Assembly (NCBI GenBank): GCA_033837965.1
Contig: JAJLLM010000024.1
Location: 1-41,928, forward strand
Direction of reading: 5' to 3'
Source: Pseudazoarcus pumilus_A
GTDB taxonomy: Bacteria > Pseudomonadota > Gammaproteobacteria > Burkholderiales > Rhodocyclaceae
Length of the DNA: 41,928 bases
Part shown: piece by piece, positions 1 through 9,145 of the stretch
How the letters are laid out: every line of letters starts with the position of its first letter
How positions within the stretch are numbered: position 1 is the first letter of the stretch
Position numbers and translations under genes: made by a program
Notes under the pieces: generated by a model
Seen by the model: the letters and a program-made list of their open reading frames with translations, nothing else
The model's database searches: none
Told to the model about the DNA's origin: nothing

Positions 1-564
1 GATCTGCGAGCGCGCCACGCGCGAATGCAGCACGTCGCCGACGATGGCCACCACCAGGCGCGTGAAGTCGCCCTTGAAGTGGCGGATGGTGTACATGTCG
101 AGCAGGCCCTGCGTCGGGTGGGCGTGGCGTCCGTCGCCGGCGTTGACGACGTGGATGTCGTTGCGCCCGTTGGCGATGAGGTGCTGCGCGATCAGGAAGG
201 GCGCGCCGCTGGCGGCATGACGCACGACGAACATGTCCGCCTGCATGGCGCACAGGTTGTCGACGGTGTCGAGCAGGCTCTCACCCTTGGTGGTGGAGCT
301 GGTCGACACGTTGAGGTTCACGACGTCGGCGGACAGCCGCTTGGCGGCGATCTCGAAGGTCGTGCGGGTGCGCGTGGAGTTCTCGAAGAACAGGTTGAAC
401 ACGCTCTTGCCACGCAGCACCGGCAGTTTCTTGACCTCTCGCTCGGCCACTTCGGTGAGCGGTGCGGCGGTGTCGAGAATGGCGGTGAGAATCTCGCGCG
501 GCAGGCCGTCGAGCGTCAGCAGGTGGCGCAGGCCGCCGTTGGGGTCGAGCTGGGGGTTACGCAT
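1..564 (-). CDS. pyrB: Aspartate carbamoyltransferase catalytic subunit, 3' end outside window
   Basis: Catalyses carbamoyl phosphate + aspartate to carbamoyl-aspartate, the committed step of pyrimidine synthesis, in the cytoplasm. I translated 188 codons from an ATG at 564; the frame stays open to base 1, so the C-terminal part (the family is about 310-320 residues) is missing. The carbamoyl-phosphate-binding motif FENSTRTRTTFE lies at residues 60-71 and the HPTQ motif at 149-152, both intact. The start overlaps the stop of upstream pyrR by 8 bases, so translation is probably coupled. Last visible gene of the algH-ruvX-pyrR-pyrB operon; pyrC commonly follows in relatives but cannot be seen here. 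No internal defect. Confidence 0.96.
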   Translation of the reverse strand, partial: MRNPQLDPNGGLRHLLTLDGLPREILTAILDTAAPLTEVAEREVKKLPVLRGKSVFNLFFENSTRTRTTFEIAAKRLSADVVNLNVSTSSTTKGESLLDTVDNLCAMQADMFVVRHAASGAPFLIAQHLIANGRNDIHVVNAGDGRHAHPTQGLLDMYTIRHFKGDFTRLVVAIVGDVLHSRVARSQI

Positions 565-1057
565 CGATCAGCCTCAGGGAGAGCGCGCCGGCGTCGTCAC
601 GGCTCAGCTCGAGCGTGCGCGAGGCGGGCAGGGGTTGGGGCAGGGTGTGGGCGCAGTAGCGCGCGGCAATCGGCAGCTCGCGCCCGCCGCGGTCGACCAG
701 CACGGCCAGCTCGACACACGCCGGGCGGCCGTAGTCGAACAGTTCGTTGAGCGCCGCCCGCGTGGTGCGGCCGGTGTACAGCACGTCGTCGACAATGATG
801 ACGTGTGCGCCTTCGACATCGAAAGGGATGTCGGTGCGCTGCGGGTTGGGCGGCAGGCCGCGCGCGCCGAGGTCGTCGCGGTAGAACGATACGTCGATCG
901 AGCCGATCGGGCCGGTCAGGCCCAGCGCGGCGTGCAGGCGCTCCGCCAGCCATACGCCGCCGGTGCGGATGCCGACCAGCGCGGTGTCGGGCGTGACCTG
1001 CGGGCGCATCTGTTCGATCAGCGCCTCGAGCAGGGTTTCTGCGTCAGGAAGTTGCAT
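557..1057 (-). CDS. pyrR: Bifunctional PyrR: pyr regulator / uracil phosphoribosyltransferase
   Basis: 166-residue phosphoribosyltransferase-fold protein. The PRPP-binding loop VIIVDDVLYTGRT is at residues 86-98. PyrR family members bind pyr mRNA as UMP-dependent attenuators in Gram-positives and also show uracil phosphoribosyltransferase activity; in proteobacteria the regulatory role is less certain. It lies directly upstream of pyrB with an 8-base overlap and its own start overlaps the end of ruvX by 14 bases. No pyr-mRNA anti-terminator structure is visible between the genes because there is no intergenic space, so classical PyrR attenuation inside this operon looks unlikely (inference). 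Confidence 0.93.
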   Translation of the reverse strand: MQLPDAETLLEALIEQMRPQVTPDTALVGIRTGGVWLAERLHAALGLTGPIGSIDVSFYRDDLGARGLPPNPQRTDIPFDVEGAHVIIVDDVLYTGRTTRAALNELFDYGRPACVELAVLVDRGGRELPIAARYCAHTLPQPLPASRTLELSRDDAGALSLRLIDA

Positions 1058-1508
1058 GAGCGGGTCCGTTGAGGAAGTCCTGCAGGATGATCTGTGCGGC
1101 GACGGCGTCGAGCTGCGGCTTGCGCGCCTGCCAGCGTGCGTTGCCGGCGTCGGCGAGGGCAGCGTCGGCGGCTGCCGAACTCAGGCGTTCGTCCATCTCG
1201 TGCACCGGCAGCGCGTAGCGGCCATGCAGCTGGTTGGCGAAACGCCGGCAGCGCGCGGTGAGGTCGTGCTCGCTGCCGTCGAGGTGGCGCGGGATGCCGA
1301 CCACCATGGCGACCGGGCGCCACTCGGCGATGAGCGCGCCGATGGCACCGAAGCGGCGCTCGCGGGATTCTTCGGAAATGGTGGTCAGGGCATTGGCCTG
1401 ACGGGTTTCGAGCTCACCCACCGCGACGCCGATGCGTGCCAGCCCGAAGTCGAAGCCGAGGACAGTGCCGCGGGCCGGCAGCGGCGTGGCCGCGGCCGCC
1501 TCAGGCAT
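1044..1508 (-). CDS. ruvX: Putative pre-16S rRNA nuclease / Holliday junction resolvase-like YqgF
   Basis: RNase H-fold nuclease of the YqgF/RuvX family, implicated in maturation of the 16S rRNA 5' end. The start at 1508 gives 154 residues, near the family length; it overlaps the algH stop (ATGCCTGA). A longer reading from 1535 adds only nine non-conserved residues. Visible family motifs are GFDFGLARIGVAVGE near the N-terminus, DGSEHDLTARCRRFA in the middle, HEMDERLSS, and DAVAAQIILQDF at the C-terminus, so the acidic catalytic residues appear intact. It overlaps pyrR downstream. The algH-ruvX-pyrR-pyrB order is widespread in beta- and gammaproteobacteria. Confidence 0.95.
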   Translation of the reverse strand: MPEAAAATPLPARGTVLGFDFGLARIGVAVGELETRQANALTTISEESRERRFGAIGALIAEWRPVAMVVGIPRHLDGSEHDLTARCRRFANQLHGRYALPVHEMDERLSSAAADAALADAGNARWQARKPQLDAVAAQIILQDFLNGPAHATS

Positions 1509-2067
1509 GTCCGGCGACCTCGCTGAGGTTGGCAAAATTCACGCCCAGTTGCTGCAGGGCGGCAGCGAAGCGCTCCTCCGGCGGCAGGTCGAAGACGATC
1601 GACATCTCGGCCGGTGCGGTCAGCCAGGCATTGTCCGCGAGCTCCTGTTCGAGCTGGCCGGGCGACCAGCCGGCATAGCCCAGTGAAACCAGCACTTCGC
1701 CCGGCTCGCCATGCTCGCCGAGTGATTGCAGGATGTCGCGGGAGCTGGTGAGCCCCACCTCGTCGCTGACGGACAGGGTGGAATGCCAGTCGCCGACTGG
1801 CCGGTGCAGGACAAAGCCGCGGTCGGTCTGCACCGGGCCCCCGAAATACACCGGTTGACCGGCGAAATCGCTCGAATGCAAGGGCAGGTCGATGCGCTCG
1901 AAGAGTGTCGCCAGCGTCATGTCGAGCGGGCGGTTGACGATGATGCCGAGGGCCCCCTGATCGTTGTGTTCTGCGATGTAGGTGAGCGTGCGCGAGAAGT
2001 TCGGATCGGCCATGGCGGGCATGGCGATCAGGAAGTGATTGGTCAGGTTTGCGATGATGGCGCTCAT
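1501..2067 (-). CDS. algH: YqgE/AlgH family protein
   Basis: 188-residue protein of the UPF0301 (YqgE/AlgH) family; E. coli YqgE is almost the same length. Its biochemical role is unknown; the name comes from a Pseudomonas alginate-regulation phenotype. Family signatures include NHFLIAMPAMADPNFSRTLT at the N-terminus, GALGIIVNRP and PVYFGGPVQTDRGFVLH, and SLGYAGWSPGQLEQELADN near the C-terminus. The start at 2067 is chosen because residues match the family from MSAIIANLTN; an ATG three codons upstream (2076) is also possible, and a frame open to 2256 has no similarity. First gene of the operon, divergent from the photolyase gene. Confidence 0.93.
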   Translation of the reverse strand: MSAIIANLTNHFLIAMPAMADPNFSRTLTYIAEHNDQGALGIIVNRPLDMTLATLFERIDLPLHSSDFAGQPVYFGGPVQTDRGFVLHRPVGDWHSTLSVSDEVGLTSSRDILQSLGEHGEPGEVLVSLGYAGWSPGQLEQELADNAWLTAPAEMSIVFDLPPEERFAAALQQLGVNFANLSEVAGHA

Positions 2068-2074
2068 GCGCGGC

Positions 2075-2080
2075 ATTTTA
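2075..2080 (-). promoter_or_regulatory. Candidate -10 box of the algH-ruvX-pyrR-pyrB operon
   Basis: Reading leftward, TAAAAT followed by GCCGCGC lies only 7 bases before the ATG at 2067. No convincing -35 is visible. If this is the -10, transcription would start at or next to the ATG and the mRNA would be leaderless or almost so. Confidence 0.35.
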
Positions 2081-2160
2081 CGCTTTCGCGGCTTGCGCGT
2101 TGCAGGAACCTGCCCCGCATGCTTCCGTCCAACCCGACCTTTTGCCGACCCTGTGCCGAC

Positions 2161-3618
2161 ATGACTTCTTCCGCTCTGGTGTGGTTTCGCCGCGATTTGC
2201 GCAGCTTCGATCACGCCGCCCTGCACCATGCGCTGCGCCGTTTCGAGCGTGTGCACTGCGTTTTCGTGTTTGATCGCGACATCCTGGATGGGCTGCCGTC
2301 GCGCCGTGACCGCCGGGTGGAGTTCATTCGCGAGAGTCTGGTCGAGCTGGATGCCGGGCTGGATCGCCTGTCACGCGAGGCCGGTGGTCCGGGTGCAGGC
2401 CTGATCGTGCGGCACGGGCGCGCCACCGACGAGATCCCGCGGCTGGCGGCCGAACTGGGCGTGGCAGCGGTATTGACCAATCGTGACTACGAGCCCGCAG
2501 CCATCGAGCGCGATGGGCTGGTTGCAGCAGCGCTTGACCGACAGGGCATCGGGTTCGAGGACTTCAAGGATCAGGTGGTGTTCGAGCGTGCCGAGGTGCT
2601 CACGCAGGATGGCCGCCCCTTCAGCGTGTTTACGCCGTATCGCACTGCCTGGATGCGGCGCCTGGATGCGGCGGACCTGGCCGCGTGGGCAACGGCTGCA
2701 CATGGCGCGAATCTGGCGCCGCGCTCTGCGCAGTGCGGCGTGCCGGAGCTCGCGCGGATCGGTTTCGAGGCCGGTACGCTGGCGGGGCTGCGCCTGCCGA
2801 CCGGCATGACCGGCGGCCATGAACTGTTCGAGGATTTTGCGGAGCGCATCGGTCATTACCACGAGGCGCGCGACTATCCGGGACGCAAGGGCGTGTCCTA
2901 CCTGTCGGTGCATCTGCGCTTCGGCACGGTGTCGATCCGTGAGCTGGCGCGCCTTGCCTGGAGCCTGTCCGGGGACGGCGCGCGGGGCTGGCTCAATGAG
3001 CTGATCTGGCGCGACTTCTATCACATGATCCTGTGGCACCACCCGCGCGTGGTGGCCGCCAACTTCCGGCCGGAATTCGATGCGGTGCGCTGGGATGATG
3101 CGCCGGAGCTGCTAGCGGCGTGGAAGGCCGGGCGTACCGGCTACCCGCTGGTGGACGCCGGCATGCGCCAGCTCGCGCAGACCGGCTACATGCACAACCG
3201 ATTGCGCATGGTGACGGCGTCCTTTCTGACCAAGGATCTCGGCATCGACTGGCGCGAGGGTGAGCGACACTTCGCCGAACTGCTCAATGACTTCGATCTG
3301 GCCGCCAATAACGGTGGCTGGCAGTGGGCGGCCTCGACCGGCTGCGATGCGCAGCCGTGGTTCCGCATCTTCAATCCGGTGACCCAGTCGGAGCGTTTCG
3401 ATCCGCAGGGGACCTTCATCCGGCGCTATGTGCCGGAGCTGGCGGCGGTGCCGGAGCGCTACATCCATGCGCCGTGGAAGATGGATGCCGCGCTGCAGGC
3501 GCAATGCCGCGTACACATCGGGCGGGACTATCCGTTGCCGGTGGTGGATCACGCGGTGGCGCGGGCTCGTACGCTGGCGCGCTTCGAGGCCAGCAAGGGG
3601 GCGCAGGCGCGGGAGTGA
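2161..3618 (+). CDS. phrB: Class I deoxyribodipyrimidine photolyase
   Basis: 485 residues. Light-dependent flavoenzyme splitting cyclobutane pyrimidine dimers. The N-terminal alpha/beta domain (antenna binding) begins ALVWFRRDLRSFDHAALHHA. The C-terminal FAD domain holds GRKGVSYLSVHLRFGTVSIR, WLNELIWRDFYHMIL, TGYPLVDAGMRQL, TGYMHNRLRMVTASFL and DFDLAANNGGWQWAASTG, the last including a tryptophan of the electron-transfer chain and the Asn that contacts flavin N5 in the family. FNPVTQSERFDPQGTFIRRY closes the domain. Start 2161 is chosen because the conserved domain begins four residues later; an in-frame ATG at 2119 with an AGGAA upstream is an alternative. Single-gene unit, divergent from algH, convergent with pilL. 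Confidence 0.95.
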   Translation: MTSSALVWFRRDLRSFDHAALHHALRRFERVHCVFVFDRDILDGLPSRRDRRVEFIRESLVELDAGLDRLSREAGGPGAGLIVRHGRATDEIPRLAAELGVAAVLTNRDYEPAAIERDGLVAAALDRQGIGFEDFKDQVVFERAEVLTQDGRPFSVFTPYRTAWMRRLDAADLAAWATAAHGANLAPRSAQCGVPELARIGFEAGTLAGLRLPTGMTGGHELFEDFAERIGHYHEARDYPGRKGVSYLSVHLRFGTVSIRELARLAWSLSGDGARGWLNELIWRDFYHMILWHHPRVVAANFRPEFDAVRWDDAPELLAAWKAGRTGYPLVDAGMRQLAQTGYMHNRLRMVTASFLTKDLGIDWREGERHFAELLNDFDLAANNGGWQWAASTGCDAQPWFRIFNPVTQSERFDPQGTFIRRYVPELAAVPERYIHAPWKMDAALQAQCRVHIGRDYPLPVVDHAVARARTLARFEASKGAQARE

Positions 3619-3625
3619 AGGGCGG

Positions 3626-3657
3626 CTTCTCCGCTTGCCCGCAGGCAGGCGGAGAAG
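3626..3657. terminator. Bidirectional hairpin between phrB and pilL
   Basis: Stem CTTCTCCGC/GCGGAGAAG, a T-G wobble, then TGCC/GGCA around a CGCA tetraloop: 14 continuous pairs. It fills the 42-base gap between two convergent stops. There is no strong T tract on either side, so termination is inferred from position and stability. Confidence 0.6.
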
Positions 3658-3660
3658 TGC

Positions 3661-6600
3661 TCAATGCGTGGTCGCGGGGGTGACGTACTGCTGCAGCAGG
3701 CGCAGCAGTTCATCCTCGTCGTAGGGCTTGCCGAGGTACTCGTTGGCGCCGAGCTTCTGCGCGTACTCGCGGTGCTTGTCGGCCAGTCGCGAGGTGATCA
3801 TGATCACCGGCACGTCGCGCATGCGCTCATCTGCACGCAGGTTGCGCACGAACTCGAAGCCATCCATGCGTGGCATCTCGATGTCCGACAGGATCACGTC
3901 GGGGAGGGCTTCTTCGAGCTGGTCGAGGGCGTCGGTGCCGTCCTTGGCGGTGATTACGCGATAGCCCTCGCGTTCGAGCAGGCGGCCGGTGATCTTGCGT
4001 ACCGTCAGCGAGTCATCGACGACCATCACGGTGGGAACCCTGACGCTTTCCGCGGGCGCGGCGCTCTCCACGAGTTCGTGTGCGGCGGCCGGCTCCGCTG
4101 AGGTTTCCGGTGCGACGGAGCGGGAGGCCAGCGCGATGGGGTTCAGGATCAGCATGATCTCGCCGTCGCCCAGCACGGTGGCGCCCGAAATGCCGACGAT
4201 ACGCAGCAGCTGCGGCCCGGCCGATTTCACGACGATTTCATGGTTGCCGCGCAGGGAGTCCACATGCACGGCGAGGCTTTCGCCGCCGGCGCGCAACAGC
4301 AGCACCCAGTTGAAGCGATGGATCTCGGGGCGGGTACGGCGGTCGCCCAGCAACTCGGGCAGATAGCGATAGTTGAAGCGCTGACCCTGCCATTCCACGA
4401 AGCCGTCGGCGCGCACGCGTTCGATGGCGTCGGCGCGCAGCTCCATGGCCTGCGCGATCATGCTCGACGGGATGGCATAGCTGGCGGTGCCGGCGCGGAC
4501 CAGCAGGGCCTGGGTGACGGCCAGCGTCAGCGGCAGGTAGATGCGGAAACGGGTGCCCTGGCCTTCGCTGGCATGTACGTCGATGCGGCCACCGAGTGCG
4601 GCAGCTTCTGCCCGCACCACGTCCATGCCGACGCCACGGCCAGCAATGGTCGACACGCTCTCCGCGGTGCTGAAACCGGAGGTGAAGATCAGGTTGGTGA
4701 GCTTGCGTTCGTCGGCTTCCTCATCGGCCTGCAGCAGGCCGCGTTCGATGCCGCGCGCACGGATGGCGGCGTAATCCAGGCCGCGCCCGTCGTCGGAGAG
4801 ATCGATGGCGATTTCGTTACCGATCTGCAGCACGGTCAGCGAAATCTGGCCGATCTCGTCCTTGCCGGCGGCACGCCGTGCCTCGACCGATTCGATGCCG
4901 TGCGCCACGGCGTTGCGCAGCATGTGTTCGACGGCGATGGTCATGCGCTCGAGCACGCTGCGGTCGATCTCGATGCGGCCGCCGCGGATGTCGAGGTTGA
5001 CGCGCTTGCTCAGGTCTTTCGCGCTCTGGCGCACGACGCGGTGGAGGCGGTCGGCGAGGCTGTCGAAGGGCACCATGCGCACCTGCATCAGCGCCTGCTG
5101 CAGGTCGCGCGCGAAGCGTGCCTGGCTGTGCAGCGCGAGTTCGGCGCCGTCGAGGTTGCGCAGCAGTTGCTGCTGCACGGTGGTCACGTCGCCGACGCTC
5201 TCGGCCATCATCCGTGTCAGTTCCTGCAGGCGCGTGTAGCGGTCCATCTCGAGCGGGTCGAACTCGCCGTGCGCCGAGTCGGCCTGGGCGATGCGCGACT
5301 GCATCTGCGTTTCGGCCTGCAGCTCGACCTCACGCAGCTGGTTGCGCAGACGGATGACGTTCTCGGTGAGGTCCAGCAGGGAGCGACGCAGCACCCGCAA
5401 TTCGCCTTCGATGCGGGTACGCGCGATGCCGATTTCGCCTGCGGTGTTGATGAAGCCGCCCAGCGTCTCGGCGCGCACGCGCAGCGTGCCGCCGGCCTGC
5501 GCGGGTTCGGCAGGGGTCTCGCCGGTTTCGATGGCAATGGCCGCCGGTAGCGGCTGATCGGCTTGTGTCGGGGCACCGGCAATGGGCGCTGCGGTGGCCG
5601 GCTGCTCGCCGCTGAGACCGGCAATCAACTGTGCAGCCAGATCGAGGCCGCCGGTCAGGTCGTCGATCAGGCGACTGGCGTCGTGCTGGCGTGCGAGACC
5701 GTTTTCGAGACGCGACTCGATGCGGTGCACGTGTTCGCCAAGCTTCATGGCGCCGGCCATCCGCGCACTGCCCTTGAGGGTGTGCAACTGCCGCGCGGCG
5801 AGCCGCGCATGCTCCGGGTTTGCGTTGTCGGCCTGCCACAGACGCAGGCGTTCGCTGAGGCCGGACATGAGCTCGTCGGCCTCTTCGAGGAAGATCGGCA
5901 GCAGCTGTTCGTCGAGGTCGTCATGGACGGTGACGGCCGCCTCGTCCTCTGCGATGGGAGCGGCGCTGTTGCGTGCCGGCGCCGGTGCCGATTCGGCCGC
6001 TGCGGGCGGGGCCGGTTCGACGGACGGTGCGACCTCTTCCGAGGTGTCCTCTTGCGCCGCGAGATCGGCAAGCTGTTCTTCGCTGACGGGCGGTCGGCCG
6101 ATGGCGTCCAGCTGCTGTTCAAGCTCGGGCACTTCGAGCGGCTGCTGACCGCGCGTGACTTCGGTGAGCATGGCCTGTAGCGTGCTGACCGTCGCCATCA
6201 GCAGATCGACCTGCTCCGGGCTGGGCGTGAGGTCGGTCTGGCGCAGGCGGTCGAAGGCGAACTCCAGTGCGCGGGCAAGGTTCTGCAGTGCGGGAATCCG
6301 CGCCGTGCCGGAAATGCCCGACAAGGTGTGGGCGGTGCGCTGCAGCTTGTCAGAGGGCTTGCCCGGGTTGCGGCGCAAGGGCTTCAGTTCGCTGGCGAGC
6401 ACGTCGAGGTGCTCGCGTGCCTCGTTCAGATACAGGTCGTAGAGCTGGCGGGAGAGCTCATATTCACCGATGCGAACCGTCGTGCTCTGACTGCCGACCT
6501 CCGCGACCTCGGCAGCTTCGTCGGCAGCGGCGGGCGCATCGGCCGTCTCGAGAGCGTCGACGTTGGGCACGGCTTCGTCAGCGGCAGGCGCCGGCGTGGC

Positions 6601-9132
6601 GGTGTCGTCGTCGAGCGCTTGCGGCGCATCGGCTTCCCGCTCGCTGGTGAACTGCGCATCCTCCAGTTCCAGTGCCGGCAAGTCGTCACTCGGGGCGGGG
6701 TCGACCGGTTCGGCCGGCGCATCCAGTTCGAGCGAGGGCAGGTCGCCGAAGTCAAAACTGGGCAGCGCGGGCGCCTCGAAGGGCTCGGCGAGCGTCTCGG
6801 AGATCGATTCGTCACGTTCGGCGGACGGCTCCGGTGCGGCCACTTCCGCAGCTTCGGGTGGCGCAGACTCGGGTGTTGCAACGGGAGCGGCAGCCGGCTG
6901 TGCCGTCATGCCCGGAGCATTGTCTGCGTCGGCGCCGCGCAGTCGTTCGGCCTCGGCTGCCGGGGTGCTGAAATCAAAGGCATGGCTCCCGCCGCCCTCG
7001 ATCTGTGCCACCCATGCCGTGAAGCTCTGGTGGGACGAGGCGATCAGGGCATGCAACTCTTCGGTAACCGGAAGCTCCAGCTGCAGCCAGCGGTTGAGCG
7101 TCTGTTCGATGGCCCAGGCGGCCTCGCCGAAGTCGGTCAGTCCGACCATGCGGCCGCTGCCCTTGAGCGTGTGGAATCCGCGCCGGATATCGACCAGGGC
7201 ATCCTGATTGCCATGCGGGGTGACCGTGGCCAGGCCTTCGGCGATGTTGCCCAGTACGTCATGGGCTTCTTCGATGAAGATGGCCAGCAACTCGGCGTCG
7301 ACTTCGGCGTCCGTTTCGGGCGCCGGTGCCGACATTGCCGGCGCGGCGACGCGTTGCGGGGGCTCGGCCGGGGCCTCCAGCGGCTGAAGGTCGATGGCTT
7401 CAACCGATTCGTCGAAATCCAGCTCGAAGCCGGGGTCGAGTTCGGCCGCCTGTTTGCGCTGGTCCGGCGGCAGGAAATCGTTGAGATCGGCCTGTCCGTG
7501 TTGCAGGGCGCTGACGAAGAAGCCGAGCGTGGACAGTTGGTCGGCGAGGCGGTTGAGCTGATCCTCGTCCGGTTCGAGTTCGCTGTTGGCGAGGTCGTTG
7601 ATGCGTTTGATGGCTTCGCGCACCAGCGGGATGGCCTGCTCGCCTTCGATCAGGGCGAGTGCCCCCTCGATCTGGCGCATCGGGGCGGCCAGTTGCGCCA
7701 GCGGGGCGCGCTTGGCGTGGTTGCGGAAGAAATCGTCGAGCGTCTGTTCGATGTGGCCGAGGTTGGAGGCGATCTCGCGAGCGACCTGCTGACGCGCGTC
7801 CCATTCATGCGCACTGCGTGTGCCGTCGAGCGATGCCTCCCTGGCCGCAGGCAGCGCCTCGCCGGCCATGATGGCGTCCAGCCGTGCCAGGCAGGATGCA
7901 CCTTGCGAGGCCAGTTCGGAGTCGGCGATGCCTCCTTCGATGCTCAGTTCGGCCAGCAGCAGAGCGGTAGCCACTTCGACAGCCAGCGCCTCGCTGCCGT
8001 TCGCCGCCGGGTCGCCACGCAGCCACTGCGTGACCCGGGCGGTGCCGGTGAGCAGTTCGAGCAGCGCCGGGCGGCCGAGTCGACCAGCTTCGGCGCTGAT
8101 CGTCTGGATGCGGTTGTCGAAGTCCTGCAGGGCGGAAGCCTGACCGCTGCCGAATGCATCCCAGTCGTTCTTGGCGGTGGCCAGCTCGCTGCGCAGCTTG
8201 CGCAGCAGCGGACCGAGCGGGACATCGGATATGAGCTCGCCCGGGTCGTTCCACCAGGCATCGAGATTCCAGGCCTCCCGCACCTGGCGCTGCGCAGGGC
8301 TGCGGACCGGGGCCTGGCCGATCTCGAACAGGATGTCGCGCATCAGACGTTCGGGAATGCGATACGAGGTGCTCGCCTGATGGCGGACTTCGCGCACCAG
8401 ACCCGTGCACAGCTGCTTGATGCGCATCTCGGAGGCCGGCAGGTCCTGATGGGCCAGGGCATCGAAGAAGGCCTGGGCGACCCGCCACAGGGTGTAGAAG
8501 GCCGGGCTGGATTGCAGCGCCTCGAGGGCGATGGCCGCATCACGCATGGCGTCCGGGCCGGAGCGATCCGACGGATCGCGCAACCATTGCAGCAGGCCGC
8601 GTTCGAGTGCAGCGCGGGCGCCCCGCATGCGCTCGCTGCCGGCCGGCGTGCCGGGGCGGGGAGCGTTGCGCAGCTTGCGTCGCGGCAGGCGACGGCTCAG
8701 ATCGGGGTAGAACAGTTCGGCCGGGCTGACGTCGTTGCGACCGCAGGCGGTGGCGATTTCGCGGTACAGCGCGAACAGTCGCAGGGGCTGGTCGCCGGAG
8801 CCATTGACCAGGTCGCCGAGGTAGTTGGCGACAGTCGAGCAGCCGCGGCGGGCCAGTCCGGCGTTCGCCTCGTCGGCAGCAATGCTGCCGTCTGCCATGC
8901 CGGCAAGCAGGGTGTCGAGCGTATCAGCGAAGTGACACAGCCCGTCCAGACCGACCACCGACAGGGCGCCACGCGCCTGATGCAGGTGGTTCCGGGCAAA
9001 CTGGATCTGGTCGGCCTGATCCGCGTCCTCGCCTGCCCGCCCGATGGCCTCGGCCGCAAGGCTGAGCGCTTGATCGATCTCGCCACGGACCCAGCTGAGC
9101 GGGCCGATGTCCAGTTCCTGCGATTGCGTCAT
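3661..9132 (-). CDS. pilL: Chp-system hybrid chemotaxis histidine kinase PilL/ChpA
   Basis: 1823-residue multidomain CheA of the type IV pilus chemosensory (Pil-Chp) system, which controls twitching and surface-sensing cAMP signalling in Pseudomonas. Phosphotransfer-type modules: a degenerate N-terminal one with HQARGAL (His51), HTLKG at His654, HTLSG at His935 and HTLKG at His1117. Long Ala/Pro/Glu-rich linkers separate them. Then comes the CheA core: N box HMLRNAVAHGIE near 1404, G1 DDGRGLD near 1446, G2 AGRGVGMDVV near 1500, followed by a CheW-like domain. A C-terminal receiver starts near 1700 (VMVVDDSLTVRK) with phospho-acceptor Asp1750 in SDIEMPRMDG and KPYDEDEL. P. aeruginosa ChpA is longer with more Hpt modules. 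Last gene of the operon; no pilK or chpB methylation genes follow. Confidence 0.95.
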   Translation of the reverse strand: MTQSQELDIGPLSWVRGEIDQALSLAAEAIGRAGEDADQADQIQFARNHLHQARGALSVVGLDGLCHFADTLDTLLAGMADGSIAADEANAGLARRGCSTVANYLGDLVNGSGDQPLRLFALYREIATACGRNDVSPAELFYPDLSRRLPRRKLRNAPRPGTPAGSERMRGARAALERGLLQWLRDPSDRSGPDAMRDAAIALEALQSSPAFYTLWRVAQAFFDALAHQDLPASEMRIKQLCTGLVREVRHQASTSYRIPERLMRDILFEIGQAPVRSPAQRQVREAWNLDAWWNDPGELISDVPLGPLLRKLRSELATAKNDWDAFGSGQASALQDFDNRIQTISAEAGRLGRPALLELLTGTARVTQWLRGDPAANGSEALAVEVATALLLAELSIEGGIADSELASQGASCLARLDAIMAGEALPAAREASLDGTRSAHEWDARQQVAREIASNLGHIEQTLDDFFRNHAKRAPLAQLAAPMRQIEGALALIEGEQAIPLVREAIKRINDLANSELEPDEDQLNRLADQLSTLGFFVSALQHGQADLNDFLPPDQRKQAAELDPGFELDFDESVEAIDLQPLEAPAEPPQRVAAPAMSAPAPETDAEVDAELLAIFIEEAHDVLGNIAEGLATVTPHGNQDALVDIRRGFHTLKGSGRMVGLTDFGEAAWAIEQTLNRWLQLELPVTEELHALIASSHQSFTAWVAQIEGGGSHAFDFSTPAAEAERLRGADADNAPGMTAQPAAAPVATPESAPPEAAEVAAPEPSAERDESISETLAEPFEAPALPSFDFGDLPSLELDAPAEPVDPAPSDDLPALELEDAQFTSEREADAPQALDDDTATPAPAADEAVPNVDALETADAPAAADEAAEVAEVGSQSTTVRIGEYELSRQLYDLYLNEAREHLDVLASELKPLRRNPGKPSDKLQRTAHTLSGISGTARIPALQNLARALEFAFDRLRQTDLTPSPEQVDLLMATVSTLQAMLTEVTRGQQPLEVPELEQQLDAIGRPPVSEEQLADLAAQEDTSEEVAPSVEPAPPAAAESAPAPARNSAAPIAEDEAAVTVHDDLDEQLLPIFLEEADELMSGLSERLRLWQADNANPEHARLAARQLHTLKGSARMAGAMKLGEHVHRIESRLENGLARQHDASRLIDDLTGGLDLAAQLIAGLSGEQPATAAPIAGAPTQADQPLPAAIAIETGETPAEPAQAGGTLRVRAETLGGFINTAGEIGIARTRIEGELRVLRRSLLDLTENVIRLRNQLREVELQAETQMQSRIAQADSAHGEFDPLEMDRYTRLQELTRMMAESVGDVTTVQQQLLRNLDGAELALHSQARFARDLQQALMQVRMVPFDSLADRLHRVVRQSAKDLSKRVNLDIRGGRIEIDRSVLERMTIAVEHMLRNAVAHGIESVEARRAAGKDEIGQISLTVLQIGNEIAIDLSDDGRGLDYAAIRARGIERGLLQADEEADERKLTNLIFTSGFSTAESVSTIAGRGVGMDVVRAEAAALGGRIDVHASEGQGTRFRIYLPLTLAVTQALLVRAGTASYAIPSSMIAQAMELRADAIERVRADGFVEWQGQRFNYRYLPELLGDRRTRPEIHRFNWVLLLRAGGESLAVHVDSLRGNHEIVVKSAGPQLLRIVGISGATVLGDGEIMLILNPIALASRSVAPETSAEPAAAHELVESAAPAESVRVPTVMVVDDSLTVRKITGRLLEREGYRVITAKDGTDALDQLEEALPDVILSDIEMPRMDGFEFVRNLRADERMRDVPVIMITSRLADKHREYAQKLGANEYLGKPYDEDELLRLLQQYVTPATTH

Positions 9133-9145
9133 GAGCTTGCCTCGT

